64,000 nucleotides of DNA from the NCBI RefSeq assembly GCF_000328475.2, contig NC_026497.1, positions 62,001 through 126,000 of the forward strand. Reading direction: 5' to 3'. Position 1 is the stretch's first letter. The number at the start of each line of letters is the position of its first letter. The position numbers and the translations under genes are program-made. Positions 11,994 through 24,603 of the stretch are shown here, in pieces. The DNA is from Mycosarcoma maydis (Eukaryota; Basidiomycota; Ustilaginomycetes; Ustilaginales). The notes under the pieces are model-generated. The model searched no databases, was not told the origin of the DNA, and saw only the letters and a program-made list of their open reading frames with translations.

Positions 11994-13127
11994 TCACCCC
12001 CTTGTCGATTTGTGAAAGCCCACGAGCCTCCATCTCCGACTATCCTTGGGATGTGGTACAATGATGTTGGCCCGAATGAAAAACTCGATCATCGCATCAT
12101 CCACTTCACCCCCCGTCCTCCTCATGGCCAACTTGGTGGAGCTGACCCAGGGATCCAGCGGTTTGTCCCATGCCTGATTCATAAACTCGTCGAGATAGTG
12201 TCGAAGTGTCACAACCTTTCGACTGTCGGGACCGAAGAGCGAGGTGCCCATATCGATGAGTTGGGCGAGCAACTCTTTGAATCGCTGTTCCTCGCGTTTA
12301 AATTTCCGATTGAGCTCCCTGAACCACCCAAAACAAACCAGTCAGTCCTCTTTGCCACCAGCAGACATTTGGGAGAATGTGTAAGACGAATAAAGGAGGA
12401 AGCAAGAACGCACCGAATAGCTGATTCGCTCGTCAGATCTTGCTGACTCTTTCGCTGTAATTTCACAAAACGTTTGGACAGGCCAGCCGAGACCACGTCG
12501 AGGTCGGATCGCAATTGGGTTTCGCGCGCTAGCGCATCACGTTCCGAAGACAGATCAGCGCGAAGCATCGCGAGAGCGGAGGTGTATTGAAGGTTGAGGT
12601 CGTACAGCTCGGCTCGTGTACGGATATCGAGTACTGTAGCTGAATCGAGTGCTGGCAAATGCTGTTTCTCTGTTATCGCCATCGACATGAGGCAAAACAA
12701 AGAGGCGTCGGTATGTCAAAAACCGCTGATCGGAGAAAGGCTGTTCTCGTCAAACCAATAACGTACCTTGTTCCAGCGCACGAATCGCAAACTCAAGCTG
12801 CTGCCATTCGAGTTCCAATCGCTTCCTGTCATCCGTTCCTACCTCATCAGCTTGACTCTTCTTGATGCTGGCTAACGCTTGGAGCCTATCGTCGATCGTT
12901 CTGGCCAGAGCATCATTTTTCGCCTTTTCGTCCTCGTACACCGCAAACAGCTCTTCTGCCTCGACCTCTGCTTCCGCTGTCACCTTTTGTGATGATGAAG
13001 ATGCTTCTGCTGCTGCTTCGGATGTATTGGCGTTGAGTGGAGAACGAGTTTTGGCACGCGACGCGGCTTCTTGCAGTGCTGCTTGGCGAAGAAGCCCCGC
13101 CAGATCGTGGTATGCTGTGCCTTCCAT
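11994..13127 (-). CDS. CENP-K / Sim4-like inner kinetochore protein, 313 aa, three exons
   Basis: Three minus-strand exons join in frame: 13127-12767, 12669-12414 and 12318-11994 (942 nt). Introns start GTACGT and GTGCGT and end ACAG and TTCAG. Neither the second nor the third exon stands alone. The first two thirds are predicted coiled coil (EDEKAKNDALARTIDDRLQ; SSERDALARETQLRSDLD). The C-terminus, near residues 240-310, has the pattern I associate with CENP-K/Sim4: HYLDEFMNQ, then P-x-DPWV, then FFIRANIIVPHPKDSRRWRL ending in GFHK. Vertebrate CENP-K ends in a similar ELLLRNGI..RHPEDP..IRLEAFH segment. CENP-K works with CENP-H and CENP-I in the constitutive centromere-associated network. Identification rests on this remembered motif plus the coiled coil, so the family is likely rather than proven. 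The gene diverges from the helicase gene at 13598. Confidence 0.7.
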
Positions 13128-13597
13128 TTTGTTCCAGCTCGTGCGTGCACGCAAGTTCCGATATCAGCGAGCGCTTGGGTTCAGACCACGGATTCTCCAG
13201 GTAGAACCTCGCGATATGGTGTGGTAGGAGCGAAACGAAGTGCAAGACCTCGAGCAAGTGTCCCAGCTGCACGTGTTGTTCTTTTACCCATCAACGCGAC
13301 CTGCGTCAGGCGCGTCTCGAAAAGGCCGCGCCGACTTCCGCGTTTCTTCCTTCCCTTCCGGAGGTGCCGCGGTGAAGCCTCTTTTTCAGAGTCGTGAGTG
13401 TGGAGGTCGCAGCTGCAATCACGAATCGTGAATTGGATTCTTACAACTAAGTTACGGCAGAGGCACAAATCACGAATAGTAAACTACGAATGCATGTGCC
13501 ACTAAACGTCGTCGTGACCATACACACACACATCGGATGCCCCGACGATATCTGGCAAATCAGCTCTGTCAAACCAGCGTTGCCGCTGTTGATCAAC
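13128..13597. promoter_or_regulatory. Divergent promoter region, CENP-K-like gene / IRC3-like gene
   Basis: The 470 bp between the two start codons must carry both promoters. It holds heptamer copies at 13415-13434 (an inverted pair AATCACGA/ATCGTGAAT) and at 13466. Confidence 0.5.
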
Positions 13598-15925
13598 ATG
13601 GCTACATTGCTTCTGGCTGGAAGGCTGAGCAGAAGCGCTTGTGCCTACGTCGGGGCTCCGCGCTCACTGCTCTTTGTGAGACCCCTCTCGACAGTTGATG
13701 CCGAGAGGATCGCAATCGCCCACCGTAGCACCGTCGCTACGCCACCACCATTACGACGCCTATCGTGCTCATCGTCTCTTGAAGTCTCAACAAAATCCTT
13801 GTCGGAACAGACGCCGACAGCGTCAATAGCAACCGCTGACGACTCTGCAGCACCAGCCTTCTCGCTCCGGCCGTACCAAGAAGAATGTATCCAAGACTGT
13901 CTCTCCGCCCTCGACTGCGGAGTCACCCGCATCGGCGTCTCTTCTCCCACAGGAAGCGGAAAGACCACCATATTCACCCACCTCATAGACCGGCTCCCTC
14001 CTCGCTCCGACACAGGCGGACAACGTGTGGCCATCATCGTCAACTCGATCGAGCTAGCACTTCAAGCAGCCAATGCAGTCACCAGCATGTTCCCCGAAAA
14101 GTCGGTCGAAATCGAGCAGGGCTCCAAGTACAGAGCTTCTGGTATGGCTGATGTGACAGTGGCGACATATCAGACGCTGAACAGAAGCCAGCAGCGGCTC
14201 GACAAGTTCGATCCGGATGAATTCAAAGCTGTCGTGGTGGACGAGGCGCACCATGCAGCTGCTCCTTCGTACCTTAAGGTCTTGTCGCATTTCGATCCGC
14301 TCATCGGCCTAGGTCTGGAGCAACGCCAGGGGCAATGCAGCGTCCCAACCGCAAGCGTACCTGTCATTGGCTTTTCTGCGACTTTTAGCAGACACGATGG
14401 TCTAGCATTAGGCAAAGTGTTTGACCGTATCGTTTTCCATAAAGACTTTCTCGAGATGATCGGCGAGAAATGGCTCTGTCCCATTCGTTTCACTTCCATC
14501 AAAGCCGACATTGATCTCGCCTCGGTCAAGATCTCGAATCTCAATTCCGACTTTGCTACTTCTTCCCTTGCCGCGGTTGTCAACACTGAAGTGGTCAACA
14601 AGATCATCCTCAAAGCGTGGATCGATCGCGCCCACAAACATCGTCGCTCCACGCTCATCTTTGCCGTAAACATCGAACACGTTCAAGAACTGACCAACAC
14701 TTTTAGAAGCGCGGGCATCGATGCGCGCTACTTGCATGGAGGCACGCCCATGCCAGAACGGCGTCAGCTGCTGGAAGATTTCCGCAACGGAGTCTACCCT
14801 GTTCTTGTCAACTGTGCAATATTGACGGAGGGTGCAGATGTGCCCGCGATCGACTGTGTGCTTCTTGCCCGACCAACCCGGTCGAGGAACTTGTTCTCGC
14901 AGATGATCGGGCGCGGACTACGCCTGTCGCCCAAGACAGGCAAGAAGGACTGCTTGGTGCTCGACATTGTTGGTAACATCGAAAAGGGTGTCGTCTGCAC
15001 TCCAACATTGTTTGGCCTCGATGCGGATGACATTATCGAGGATGAATCAGCAGAAGGCTTGTTGGAAAGATCGCATCAAGCCGAACAGTTAGACTCAGCA
15101 GAAGTGGAGGACCATGATGATCCATTCGACATCCCGCTGACAGACCCGACCAAGATCACCTACATTGACTATGACGATCCATATCAGCTTCAGCAGGCAA
15201 TGTTGTCACGTTCGAGCGTGGTCGAGACCATGAGTTCGAACGCCTGGGTCGACTGCGGTGGTCAAACGTACATTCTCGATGTGCCAAGGTACGGATTTGT
15301 TACTGTCGAACGCAATTCGGATGCATCTGAAAGAGATGATAGTGAAAAGGCAGAGTGGACTTCCTGGTTCACGCCTTCTAACTCGGACGCAGACGAAGCT
15401 GCGGCTGCATCGGGTCATTCGACAACCGCTTCGACTGGTGGATCACGCGGTAGTCGCAGTAGATGGGCGACGCGTAGTGGATCGCCTTATCGTCGACCGC
15501 GCCACGTGCTCTTGTCGACTACACTGGAACAGGCCATCCGTGGTTCCGATCTGTACGTCCAGAAATCCATCCTGCGTAACTCACCGCAGCTGTTCGCCAT
15601 GCTTAACCGCCGAGCTCACTGGCGGAGCACAAAAGCCACCGACTCGCAACGAAGGCTCGTAGAGAAACGTCTGGGGCTATCCAAGTCGATCCCCACTGCA
15701 GATTCAGATGTGCTAGGCACAAACCCAAAGAAAACAGCCCTCACATCGCTGTCACAACTCACCAAAGGCCAAGCATCCACGATCCTCACTCGACTCTTGC
15801 ATGGAGCAAAGGCGAGGTGGAAAGACAAAGCCAAGCAAGCTAACAAATTGTGGCGACACAGCGAAAGGGAAAAGGCGAGAGTGCAGAGGGAGACAGTCAA
15901 GGTTGGCCCACTGCCTGTCGGCTAA
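13598..15925 (+). CDS. IRC3: Mitochondrial DExH-box helicase, IRC3-like, 775 aa
   Basis: I chose the ATG at 13598 because it starts a good mitochondrial presequence (MATLLLAGRLSRSACAY, Arg-rich, few acids); an upstream in-frame ATG at 13490 adds residues unlike a presequence. It is a superfamily 2 helicase: Q-motif region FSLRPYQEECIQ, Walker A PTGSGKT at about 117-123, DEAH at about 215, SAT in GFSATFSRHDG, and motifs V-VI in ILTEGADVP and MIGRGLRLSP. This is the pattern of Irc3, a mitochondrial helicase linked in yeast to mtDNA branch-point processing and stability. The region after the helicase core is longer than usual and holds a Ser/Gly/Arg-rich linker near residues 590-635. No intron. 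Confidence 0.88.
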   Translation: MATLLLAGRLSRSACAYVGAPRSLLFVRPLSTVDAERIAIAHRSTVATPPPLRRLSCSSSLEVSTKSLSEQTPTASIATADDSAAPAFSLRPYQEECIQDCLSALDCGVTRIGVSSPTGSGKTTIFTHLIDRLPPRSDTGGQRVAIIVNSIELALQAANAVTSMFPEKSVEIEQGSKYRASGMADVTVATYQTLNRSQQRLDKFDPDEFKAVVVDEAHHAAAPSYLKVLSHFDPLIGLGLEQRQGQCSVPTASVPVIGFSATFSRHDGLALGKVFDRIVFHKDFLEMIGEKWLCPIRFTSIKADIDLASVKISNLNSDFATSSLAAVVNTEVVNKIILKAWIDRAHKHRRSTLIFAVNIEHVQELTNTFRSAGIDARYLHGGTPMPERRQLLEDFRNGVYPVLVNCAILTEGADVPAIDCVLLARPTRSRNLFSQMIGRGLRLSPKTGKKDCLVLDIVGNIEKGVVCTPTLFGLDADDIIEDESAEGLLERSHQAEQLDSAEVEDHDDPFDIPLTDPTKITYIDYDDPYQLQQAMLSRSSVVETMSSNAWVDCGGQTYILDVPRYGFVTVERNSDASERDDSEKAEWTSWFTPSNSDADEAAAASGHSTTASTGGSRGSRSRWATRSGSPYRRPRHVLLSTTLEQAIRGSDLYVQKSILRNSPQLFAMLNRRAHWRSTKATDSQRRLVEKRLGLSKSIPTADSDVLGTNPKKTALTSLSQLTKGQASTILTRLLHGAKARWKDKAKQANKLWRHSEREKARVQRETVKVGPLPVG

Positions 15926-16409
15926 GCGCGAGCATGATCTTCGTTTCCCACTATAGTTAAGCGTACGTAACACATTTGGCAGAGCGAAAACAGCAAAAGC
16001 ACTGTTGCGTCCATTTTTCAGAAATGTGTATGTCTCGGACGCCAGAGCATGCCGATAGCACATTATAGTGGGATGGAAGTTTCGGGGGTAGTTTAGTGGG
16101 TCCGTATGTCTTTCGGCTGCATGGCATATGAAGCACAAGATTGGCATAGCAGGCAATCAGGACGGTTGACACTGATGTGTCACAACGCTCAGGGTGACGG
16201 CAGAGATCTGCGTCTAGTTGGTGGGCAGAGACGAGTCGAGAAGGACAAAAGTGTGGGCGATTCTCTGAGCGTTCGATGCTGGTATAGCGTCTGTTGCACC
16301 TGTTTGGCGATCATGCCTCCATATGCTTGCGGTTCTCGTCGGTCGTCTTAAAGAAGCGTGAAGGAGCTGAACCTGTCCTTTCTTTCAAGCTACCAACGTG
16401 CCAAGAGCG
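15926..16409. other. Intergenic gap upstream of the first tandem secreted gene
   Basis: 484 bp with helicase 3' flank and promoter of the gene at 16410. I see no coding or RNA signal. Confidence 0.5.
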
Positions 16410-17135
16410 ATGAAAAAGAGATCCAAGATGGCGCTTCCTCTAGACGGACGCAGGTCGTACACTGTACATCTTCTGTTCTTCCTACTTTGCCTTGTCTTGA
16501 TCACGGCCGCCAACCCTGCGCCGCCATCCGTTGACCTGTATGCCGCGATGCAGCCAATTTTCTCGAAAGCGTCACCCAACACTCCTGCTCCTCAAGAGCA
16601 CATAGATCGCTCGATGGCACGCTCGGATTTCAGCTCGGATTTCAGCTCGGACTACCTGCAACACCAACACGCGCGCGTTTCGCGATTGGCGGCTATCCCA
16701 CGCTCGCGCTCGGCGTACCTGTCCAGCGAGGCTGAGATGCGCCAACTATTTTCGGCTCTCACATCCCTCAACCATGACCCCAAACGGCAGGCCGAGATAC
16801 TTGAGCGCATCAACCAACTGCGAACGACGGGGTACAAGTTCGCACCTCGTGTCGACCCTGGTCTGCACCTTCCGTTCGGAACACCGTGGGAGTTCGATGA
16901 GCACGGGCCGTATCCCGCGTCTCGCCTGGCAGGCGCGCTACGCTTGAATGTCGGACGAGTCGATGCAGAAGCCTACCGGGTAGAGCTGGAGAATGCTTTG
17001 GAAGCTCTGGACAAGCAGACGTTTTTCGAGGCGGATCGTCGAGCAGGCGAGAAGATCAGGATGCTGTACACGGATGATACGATTCTGTTGAGGAGCGCTA
17101 TCGATCATTATAGGCAGATCTGGCAGCATTTGTGA
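16410..17135 (+). CDS. Putative secreted protein, 241 aa
   Basis: The first ATG of the frame is at 16410; an in-frame ATG at 16428 is an alternative. The N-terminus has a basic region followed by the hydrophobic core VHLLFFLLCLVLITAA, with probable cleavage just before NPAPPSVDLYA. The mature chain has no cysteine. It carries a short tandem repeat (SDF-S-SDF-S-SDY near residues 69-78), then a charged, probably helical C-terminal half with AEMRQLFSALTSLNHD and ELENALEALDKQTFFEADRR. No family is recognised. It stands in tandem with another secreted orphan 1.65 kb downstream. A lineage-specific effector is one reading; a cell-wall or secreted housekeeping protein cannot be excluded. Confidence 0.6.
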   Translation: MKKRSKMALPLDGRRSYTVHLLFFLLCLVLITAANPAPPSVDLYAAMQPIFSKASPNTPAPQEHIDRSMARSDFSSDFSSDYLQHQHARVSRLAAIPRSRSAYLSSEAEMRQLFSALTSLNHDPKRQAEILERINQLRTTGYKFAPRVDPGLHLPFGTPWEFDEHGPYPASRLAGALRLNVGRVDAEAYRVELENALEALDKQTFFEADRRAGEKIRMLYTDDTILLRSAIDHYRQIWQHL

Positions 17136-18785
17136 GCATCGCGACATCAACAGCGACCGTAGCGTTGAACCGCGTCCATAAATGTCACCAACAGAGAGGC
17201 TTCAACTGGACACTCGATCTTGGGTTTTTGTGTTTCGACATGCCAGTGTGTTTCGCCGTCGATTTTCTACAGAATGCAGATTCGCTTTCTTTGTATGCAA
17301 GCCAACATTCGCGATTCGTGATTTGTAATTCGCAGCTGCACATATGGCTCGTAACTGTTTCCTTTCTAGTGTTCTTCCTGAAGAGTGCCCACGAAAGTCC
17401 AACGAGGCACCCACGCCACGAACTCTTTCACAAGTTCGGTAGGTGCCCAGGTCGCGAAAGCCACTTGGTAAGATGAAGCCAATACGCCACACAAACTGGA
17501 CCGCGAGTTTCCGATGAACACGCGCCTGCGTGTGCTCTGAGATGATTAACTCCCACAACCACCTCGGACGCAATGTTGCTCTCACCAGCTGAGTGGTGTA
17601 TGATGGCTTGATTGCATCGGCAATGTTGCTGCACAGTGTACGTAGCGCTTCGCCAAGCTTGCAGGTCGGGTGAGGAAGCTCCAGCTGGCGAGTCGCGTGG
17701 TCGAGTTGCAAGGTTAGTCATGATATACATTGACATGCTCTCAGGCGTGCACCGAAACGTCCACATGTCTCTCTGGTTGCTTTTGTTTCCGATGAGCTCC
17801 ACCTCACCCCAATTTCGAGTGCTTCGAATGCTTCGATAGTCGGGCAATATGGCGCCTTGCGTACTGGATGTCGTGTGTTCGCGGACGACTTGTCAAGTTA
17901 CCGACGACAGTCCGAGGCTGAGCACCGGGACAAGCTCGGCCAAGTTGCGGATAGCGAGTACGGCTTCGGCCCGAACACGCCCGCCTCCGCGCGCGCGTGG
18001 GTTTGGCATGTTCGAGGTGGCCGGTGGCTCCAAATGTAAGATGGTGTGTTTTCATTAACAAGCGATCCCATCCGGACGTACGTCGATGGTCGGCTGTGCT
18101 CGTCCGTCAACAACGTCGTTTGTCAAGGAGCACGAGTAGTACACTTGCATACCAAGGAAACACAAACTGACGGCTGCTTGCTTGGACTCATCGCCGAGGC
18201 TAAGGCAGTGGATGGATGTGCGTCGCCAAACATCGCAACTTCTCATTCCAGCAAGCCACGAGTGTTGATTCATCTGACTATCCGGATGGTCGCACCACCA
18301 ACCCGCATAGCTCTCGCCCAGAGTGGCACTCCTCTGTCGCCTAGCACAGTGCAGGCTGCAACGCAACATGAACACCAACAGTCGAACGCCCGAATAGGTA
18401 TCTGTGCAGTATCGACGTGCCACTTGGTCTGCAAGATCGATTGTCAGCTGTACAGCTGATCTAGCCGCTCACAGTGGGCAGAGCGAGACCAATCGAGCGC
18501 CGCTATCACGATCGGCGAACGCCGATTCGCGAGCAGGAGCCATGCTAATTTGTGAGTGGCGTGCGAGGTCGTGTGACCGAGGCCGATGGATGGTGTGATG
18601 TCACATGGTTGGGCAGCTATGGATTTCGAACCAGACATACAACAACAGCGGTGTACTGATGGGTTTTGGAGAAGGTCCATAAATTTCGTAGACATATAAG
18701 AGGCAGAGCGAGTACGGCTGGTAGGTTGGCATTTCATTCGCAGCCTGTTTTAGTGGACGCCAACGCGGCTAGTTCAACAATCGAG
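17136..18785. other. Intergenic gap between the two tandem secreted genes
   Basis: 1.65 kb with only short overlapping frames. It contains a heptamer cluster at about 17307-17332 (ATTCGCG then ATTCGTG) and the presumed promoter of the second gene, including a TATA-like site near 18693. No coding remnant that I can recognise. Confidence 0.5.
18693..18699 (+). promoter_or_regulatory. TATA-like element upstream of second secreted gene
   Basis: ATATAAG about 90 bp before the ATG at 18786. Similar spacing to the element before the secreted gene at 2841. Consensus call only. Confidence 0.35.
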
Positions 18786-19397
18786 ATGGTGGTATTGCTC
18801 ACGACAGCCCGACGTGCGGCTGCTGGCAACGCTTGCGTGTGTACGCCTCGCTCTTCGTCTTGGTCACGCATGTGGCTGGTTTCTCTACTGACGCTGCTGC
18901 TCGTGTTGTGCATGCTGAGCGCTGATCGCGTCACAGCTGCACCCATCCCGCGTCCCGGGTTCGAATCGCTCACCGCGCTCTCGGACGAAGTGACACATGT
19001 TTCGTCCTCGCGTGCGCCCAGCTTGCACCAAGAACTCGATCTGATCAATGACTTTGGCTCTCGAGCCACCAGCGCTGCTCACACGTTGGCCACACCGCCT
19101 ACCACGCCGACCCACAATTCTGGTCCGGTCAGAGCGCCTCTGGGCGTCGTACGCAGCCACTCGGACCCGTCGCTCTCGCGGTCTGGCTTTACCGTCGACT
19201 TTGGCACCACAAGACGCCGGCTCGATCTCAACCAAGACCACATTGATCAGCACGACGAGAACATGCGCATCTTGAAGGCAGAGCTCCGACAACGCATAAG
19301 CTTGAGCTCGAATCGCGCCACTCGTCGACTTGGCACAGAAGCTCCACCGAACACACCCGAAAGCGTTCACGAGAAACGCAGAAGCAGTTCATCGTAG
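18786..19397 (+). CDS. Putative secreted protein, 203 aa
   Basis: The first ATG is at 18786 (203 residues). An internal ATG at 18870 would give a cleaner signal peptide (MWLVSLLTLLLVLCMLSADR) and a 175-residue protein, so the start is uncertain. Predicted cleavage is after VTAA, before PIPRPGF. The mature part has no cysteine, is rich in Ser, Arg, Thr and Pro, has a charged helical segment near the C-terminus (DQHDENMRILKAELRQR) and ends in a Ser run after a dibasic KRR. No domain is recognised. With the genes at 2380 and 16410 it makes three cysteine-free secreted orphans whose mature ends begin with Ala/Pro-rich sequence; whether they are related is unproven. Confidence 0.55.
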   Translation: MVVLLTTARRAAAGNACVCTPRSSSWSRMWLVSLLTLLLVLCMLSADRVTAAPIPRPGFESLTALSDEVTHVSSSRAPSLHQELDLINDFGSRATSAAHTLATPPTTPTHNSGPVRAPLGVVRSHSDPSLSRSGFTVDFGTTRRRLDLNQDHIDQHDENMRILKAELRQRISLSSNRATRRLGTEAPPNTPESVHEKRRSSSS

Positions 19398-19894
19398 AAA
19401 GTCACGATTCAATGCCATGTACTGCCCAATTCGGCGTGCTCGTCAGCAGCTGAAATCATGCTCCACCCTTGGTATCAGCCGTACAAGAGACCAGTCGAGC
19501 TCATCCCTCGCTCGCAGACTCGATCGCACGAGACAAGAACCGCATCATAGGCCTCGCTTCAGACAAAGATGCCTCACCGAACACCAAATCACCCAAACTG
19601 AATGACGCGCTGAAACCATGCCACCGCATGGGGGCGAGCGTGAACGCGAGCGTGCACATGAGCGTGAGCGTGAGTGTGTATTGTCATGTTTCGTATTAGA
19701 AGAAAGAAAGACTATATTGCGTTTTGTTTTGAAGCGATAGGAGAGTCAACGTAGCGGTAGAGGGGAAAAGGAGTTCCGAGCCGAGAGAAAAGGATTGGCA
19801 GTGACGGATGTGGTTGCAGCGAGCGAAGCTGAAATGGAAGCCAGTTGGCGAGGCACATGCAGACGAACGTATCAAGCTGAGCTCCGAGGGCGGC
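19398..19894. other. Convergent 3' flanks, secreted gene / VCX1
   Basis: 497 bp between facing stop codons. A short GTGAGC/GTGAAC-type simple repeat lies at 19634-19676. Nothing else seen. Confidence 0.5.
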
Positions 19895-21145
19895 CTACAC
19901 CTCTGGCGAGACCCAGAAGCTCAACGCAGCAACGGCGTACAAGCTGCACAGCATAGCGCCCTCCATGTAATTGCTCTTACCATCCTGGACGAGCGTGTTG
20001 ACCAGGAAGACGGCGGCGACGAGGATGACGGTTTCGAACGTCTCAAAGTAGAGCGTCAGAGGTTGCTTGATCGCCCAACCGACAAGGACGAGGATAGGAA
20101 TCATGCCGACGCTGATCTGGATGGAAGAACCGATGGCGATACCGAGACTGATCTCCATCTTGCCCTTGCTGGCCATCCACACAGCAGTCAAGTGTTCGGC
20201 CATGTTGCCGACGATGGGCAGCAGAATGGTGCCGATGAAGGCCTTGGGGATTTTGTAGTCGTTGGCGACTTCGTCAATTGCTCCGACAAGGTAGTCGGCA
20301 TTGAAGGCGGTGAGCACGGTCACGCCACCCAACGCGATCATGGCGGCGATCGGAGACATGTTGGCCTCCTCTTGCTCGTCGTCTTGCTCGTCGGCTTCGT
20401 AGAGGAACGCATGCGACTTGAGCTGGAAGTACAGATACAGGACGTAGATGCCCACCAGAATCAGCGAAGTGCCTCTCGAGATGAACAGCAATCCCGTACG
20501 ATCCTCCTCGCCGACGACGGGCGCATTGAGCAGAGCGAGTTTTTCGAAGTTGCCCGCCAGAGCAGCGCTCGATTTGACCGACATGTGGTACGCTGCCGGA
20601 ATTGCGAGTGTGATGCAACCGAGCGTCATGATCGATCCGCTAGCCTGGGCCGCCGTCTGCTGGAACGTGTTTTCGCTCCTAAACAGCCCACCGGCGACAA
20701 AGCTCATGCCCAACACCAGCAGGATGTTGCTCAGGATCGAGCCGATCAGACTGGTCTGCACGATCCTCAACTGACCCTGGATCAACGCAACGATACCGAC
20801 GATCAGCTCGACAGCGTTGCCAAACGTAGCGTTGAGCAGACCGCCCAACGTCTGTCCCAAGCGCAGCGAGACCTGTTCGGTCGCATCGCCCAAAATCTTG
20901 GCGAGCGGGATGATGGCGAGGAAGTTGAGCGAAAAGATCCAGATCGCAGGCCAGTGCAGGTGCTCGGCCACGATACCGAGCGGCACAAACACCAGGAACG
21001 CATTGATCCACGAACACGTCAAGATCCAGTAGAGCGAGCTGACGATGTTGGGCTGCTGCGAATGCGCGCCGCTGTGCTCATTGTTGTGGCTCGGCAGTCC
21101 GTTGTCGTTTGCGCTGACCAGAGGTGTACGTTCGTTGGGCGGCAT
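19895..21145 (-). CDS. VCX1: Vacuolar Ca2+/H+ exchanger (CAX family), 416 aa
   Basis: I chose the ATG at 21145-21143 (MPPNERTPLV), typical of fungal CAX proteins, whose short N-terminal tail precedes the first membrane helix. Upstream in-frame residues come from a GCTCGAT repeat. About 11 hydrophobic segments follow. Both family repeats are present: c-1 (GNAVELIVGIVALIQGQLRI) and c-2 (GNMAEHLTAVWMASKGKMEI, followed by GSSIQISVG). Between the halves lies an acidic stretch (YEADEQDDEQEEANMSP), as in the family. The protein exchanges cytosolic Ca2+ for vacuolar H+ and restores resting Ca2+ after signals. No intron. The family call is firm; vacuolar location follows from the family. Confidence 0.93.
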   Translation of the reverse strand: MPPNERTPLVSANDNGLPSHNNEHSGAHSQQPNIVSSLYWILTCSWINAFLVFVPLGIVAEHLHWPAIWIFSLNFLAIIPLAKILGDATEQVSLRLGQTLGGLLNATFGNAVELIVGIVALIQGQLRIVQTSLIGSILSNILLVLGMSFVAGGLFRSENTFQQTAAQASGSIMTLGCITLAIPAAYHMSVKSSAALAGNFEKLALLNAPVVGEEDRTGLLFISRGTSLILVGIYVLYLYFQLKSHAFLYEADEQDDEQEEANMSPIAAMIALGGVTVLTAFNADYLVGAIDEVANDYKIPKAFIGTILLPIVGNMAEHLTAVWMASKGKMEISLGIAIGSSIQISVGMIPILVLVGWAIKQPLTLYFETFETVILVAAVFLVNTLVQDGKSNYMEGAMLCSLYAVAALSFWVSPEV

Positions 21146-21158
21146 CTTGTGTTGCGGT

Positions 21159-21193
21159 GCTCGATGCTCGATGCTCGATGCTTGATGCTCGAT
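21159..21193. repeat. GCTCGAT tandem heptamer, five copies
   Basis: Five consecutive 7-bp units, four GCTCGAT and one GCTTGAT, lie 14-48 bp upstream of the VCX1 ATG, so probably in its 5' leader. Confidence 0.85.
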
Positions 21194-21772
21194 CAAGCAG
21201 GCAATACCATGTAAGTTGGTCAAAGATGGTCGTCAAGAGTCGACTAGGCAACTACGAACCAGCGATGCACCGTCCAGAAACGCCCCCCAACGCACGTATC
21301 ACGATTGCATTCCAACCTCCACGATCGGACCAGAGAAAAGCACAAATACAGCGCACGAGGCGCAAATTTCAAAACATCAGGTACAAACGCCGCGTCCAAA
21401 ACGTCACACGTTGACGCTTCTCTCGGTGCTCTCGTCTGATCTGCGTGTGCGCCTGACCCGCCGTGAACTGGCCCAGCCCATTCACGATCCACGATTCGCG
21501 ACTTGCGATTCGAAATTGACTCAAGCCTTGGACGCTGGCGTGCAGCACCCGAAAATAGCAAACCAAATCCAGAGACAAAATCGTCGATTCACAATCATCA
21601 ATCGTCTTTTCTTGGCGCTCCCATTCGTGATTGAGTGTGCACGTTGACCCCCGTCACGTTCCAACCAAAATCCAAATCCAAAGCTTGCAATCCTCGGTGC
21701 CTGCAACGCCGCAAGCCTGCAGCCCTGTCTAGCGAATTCCAAATTGCCTCGACATCCGTCCCATTCGTGATT

Positions 21773-21806
21773 CATGATTTGATTCGTGATTCGAGATTCG
21801 TGAATC
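21773..21806. repeat. ATTCGTG heptamer cluster
   Basis: Three ATTCGTG units with two degenerate units between them. Same family as the other ATTCRYG clusters. Confidence 0.75.
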
Positions 21807-22068
21807 TGCATGCCGTTTCACTCAACACGCACGCATCGCGCTTCACTCGTGACTGTGCAAGCCCCGATTCCGATCCACAGATACAAACACGTGCACCTCG
21901 GTGTCGTCTTGGGTCCATCTCGGATCCATATTGATCCAGCACAGCGAGGCTCTTTGAGGGTATCATATTGATTCAGCACAGCGCTTACTGTACAGTACAT
22001 CGAAGCTCCTTGGTACGAGACCGATCCATTGACGCCCATTCACGCTCAATGGTGCTCCGCGCTCCGCG

Positions 22069-24603
<2,535 letters not shown>

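Larger units (their letters stand above)
21146..22068. other. VCX1 promoter region and SNF1 3' flank, repeat-rich
   Basis: 923 bp. It holds the GCTCGAT heptamer array next to the VCX1 start and heptamer-family copies at 21482-21516, 21585, 21627 and 21773-21806. Short frames here are carried by the repeats and are not genes. Confidence 0.55.

Noticed and set aside
19808..21214. 468-codon plus-strand frame opposite VCX1
   Set aside because: Its product is Asp/Arg/Gln-rich with no membrane or domain pattern, and it mirrors a well-conserved exchanger; it is a codon-bias shadow.
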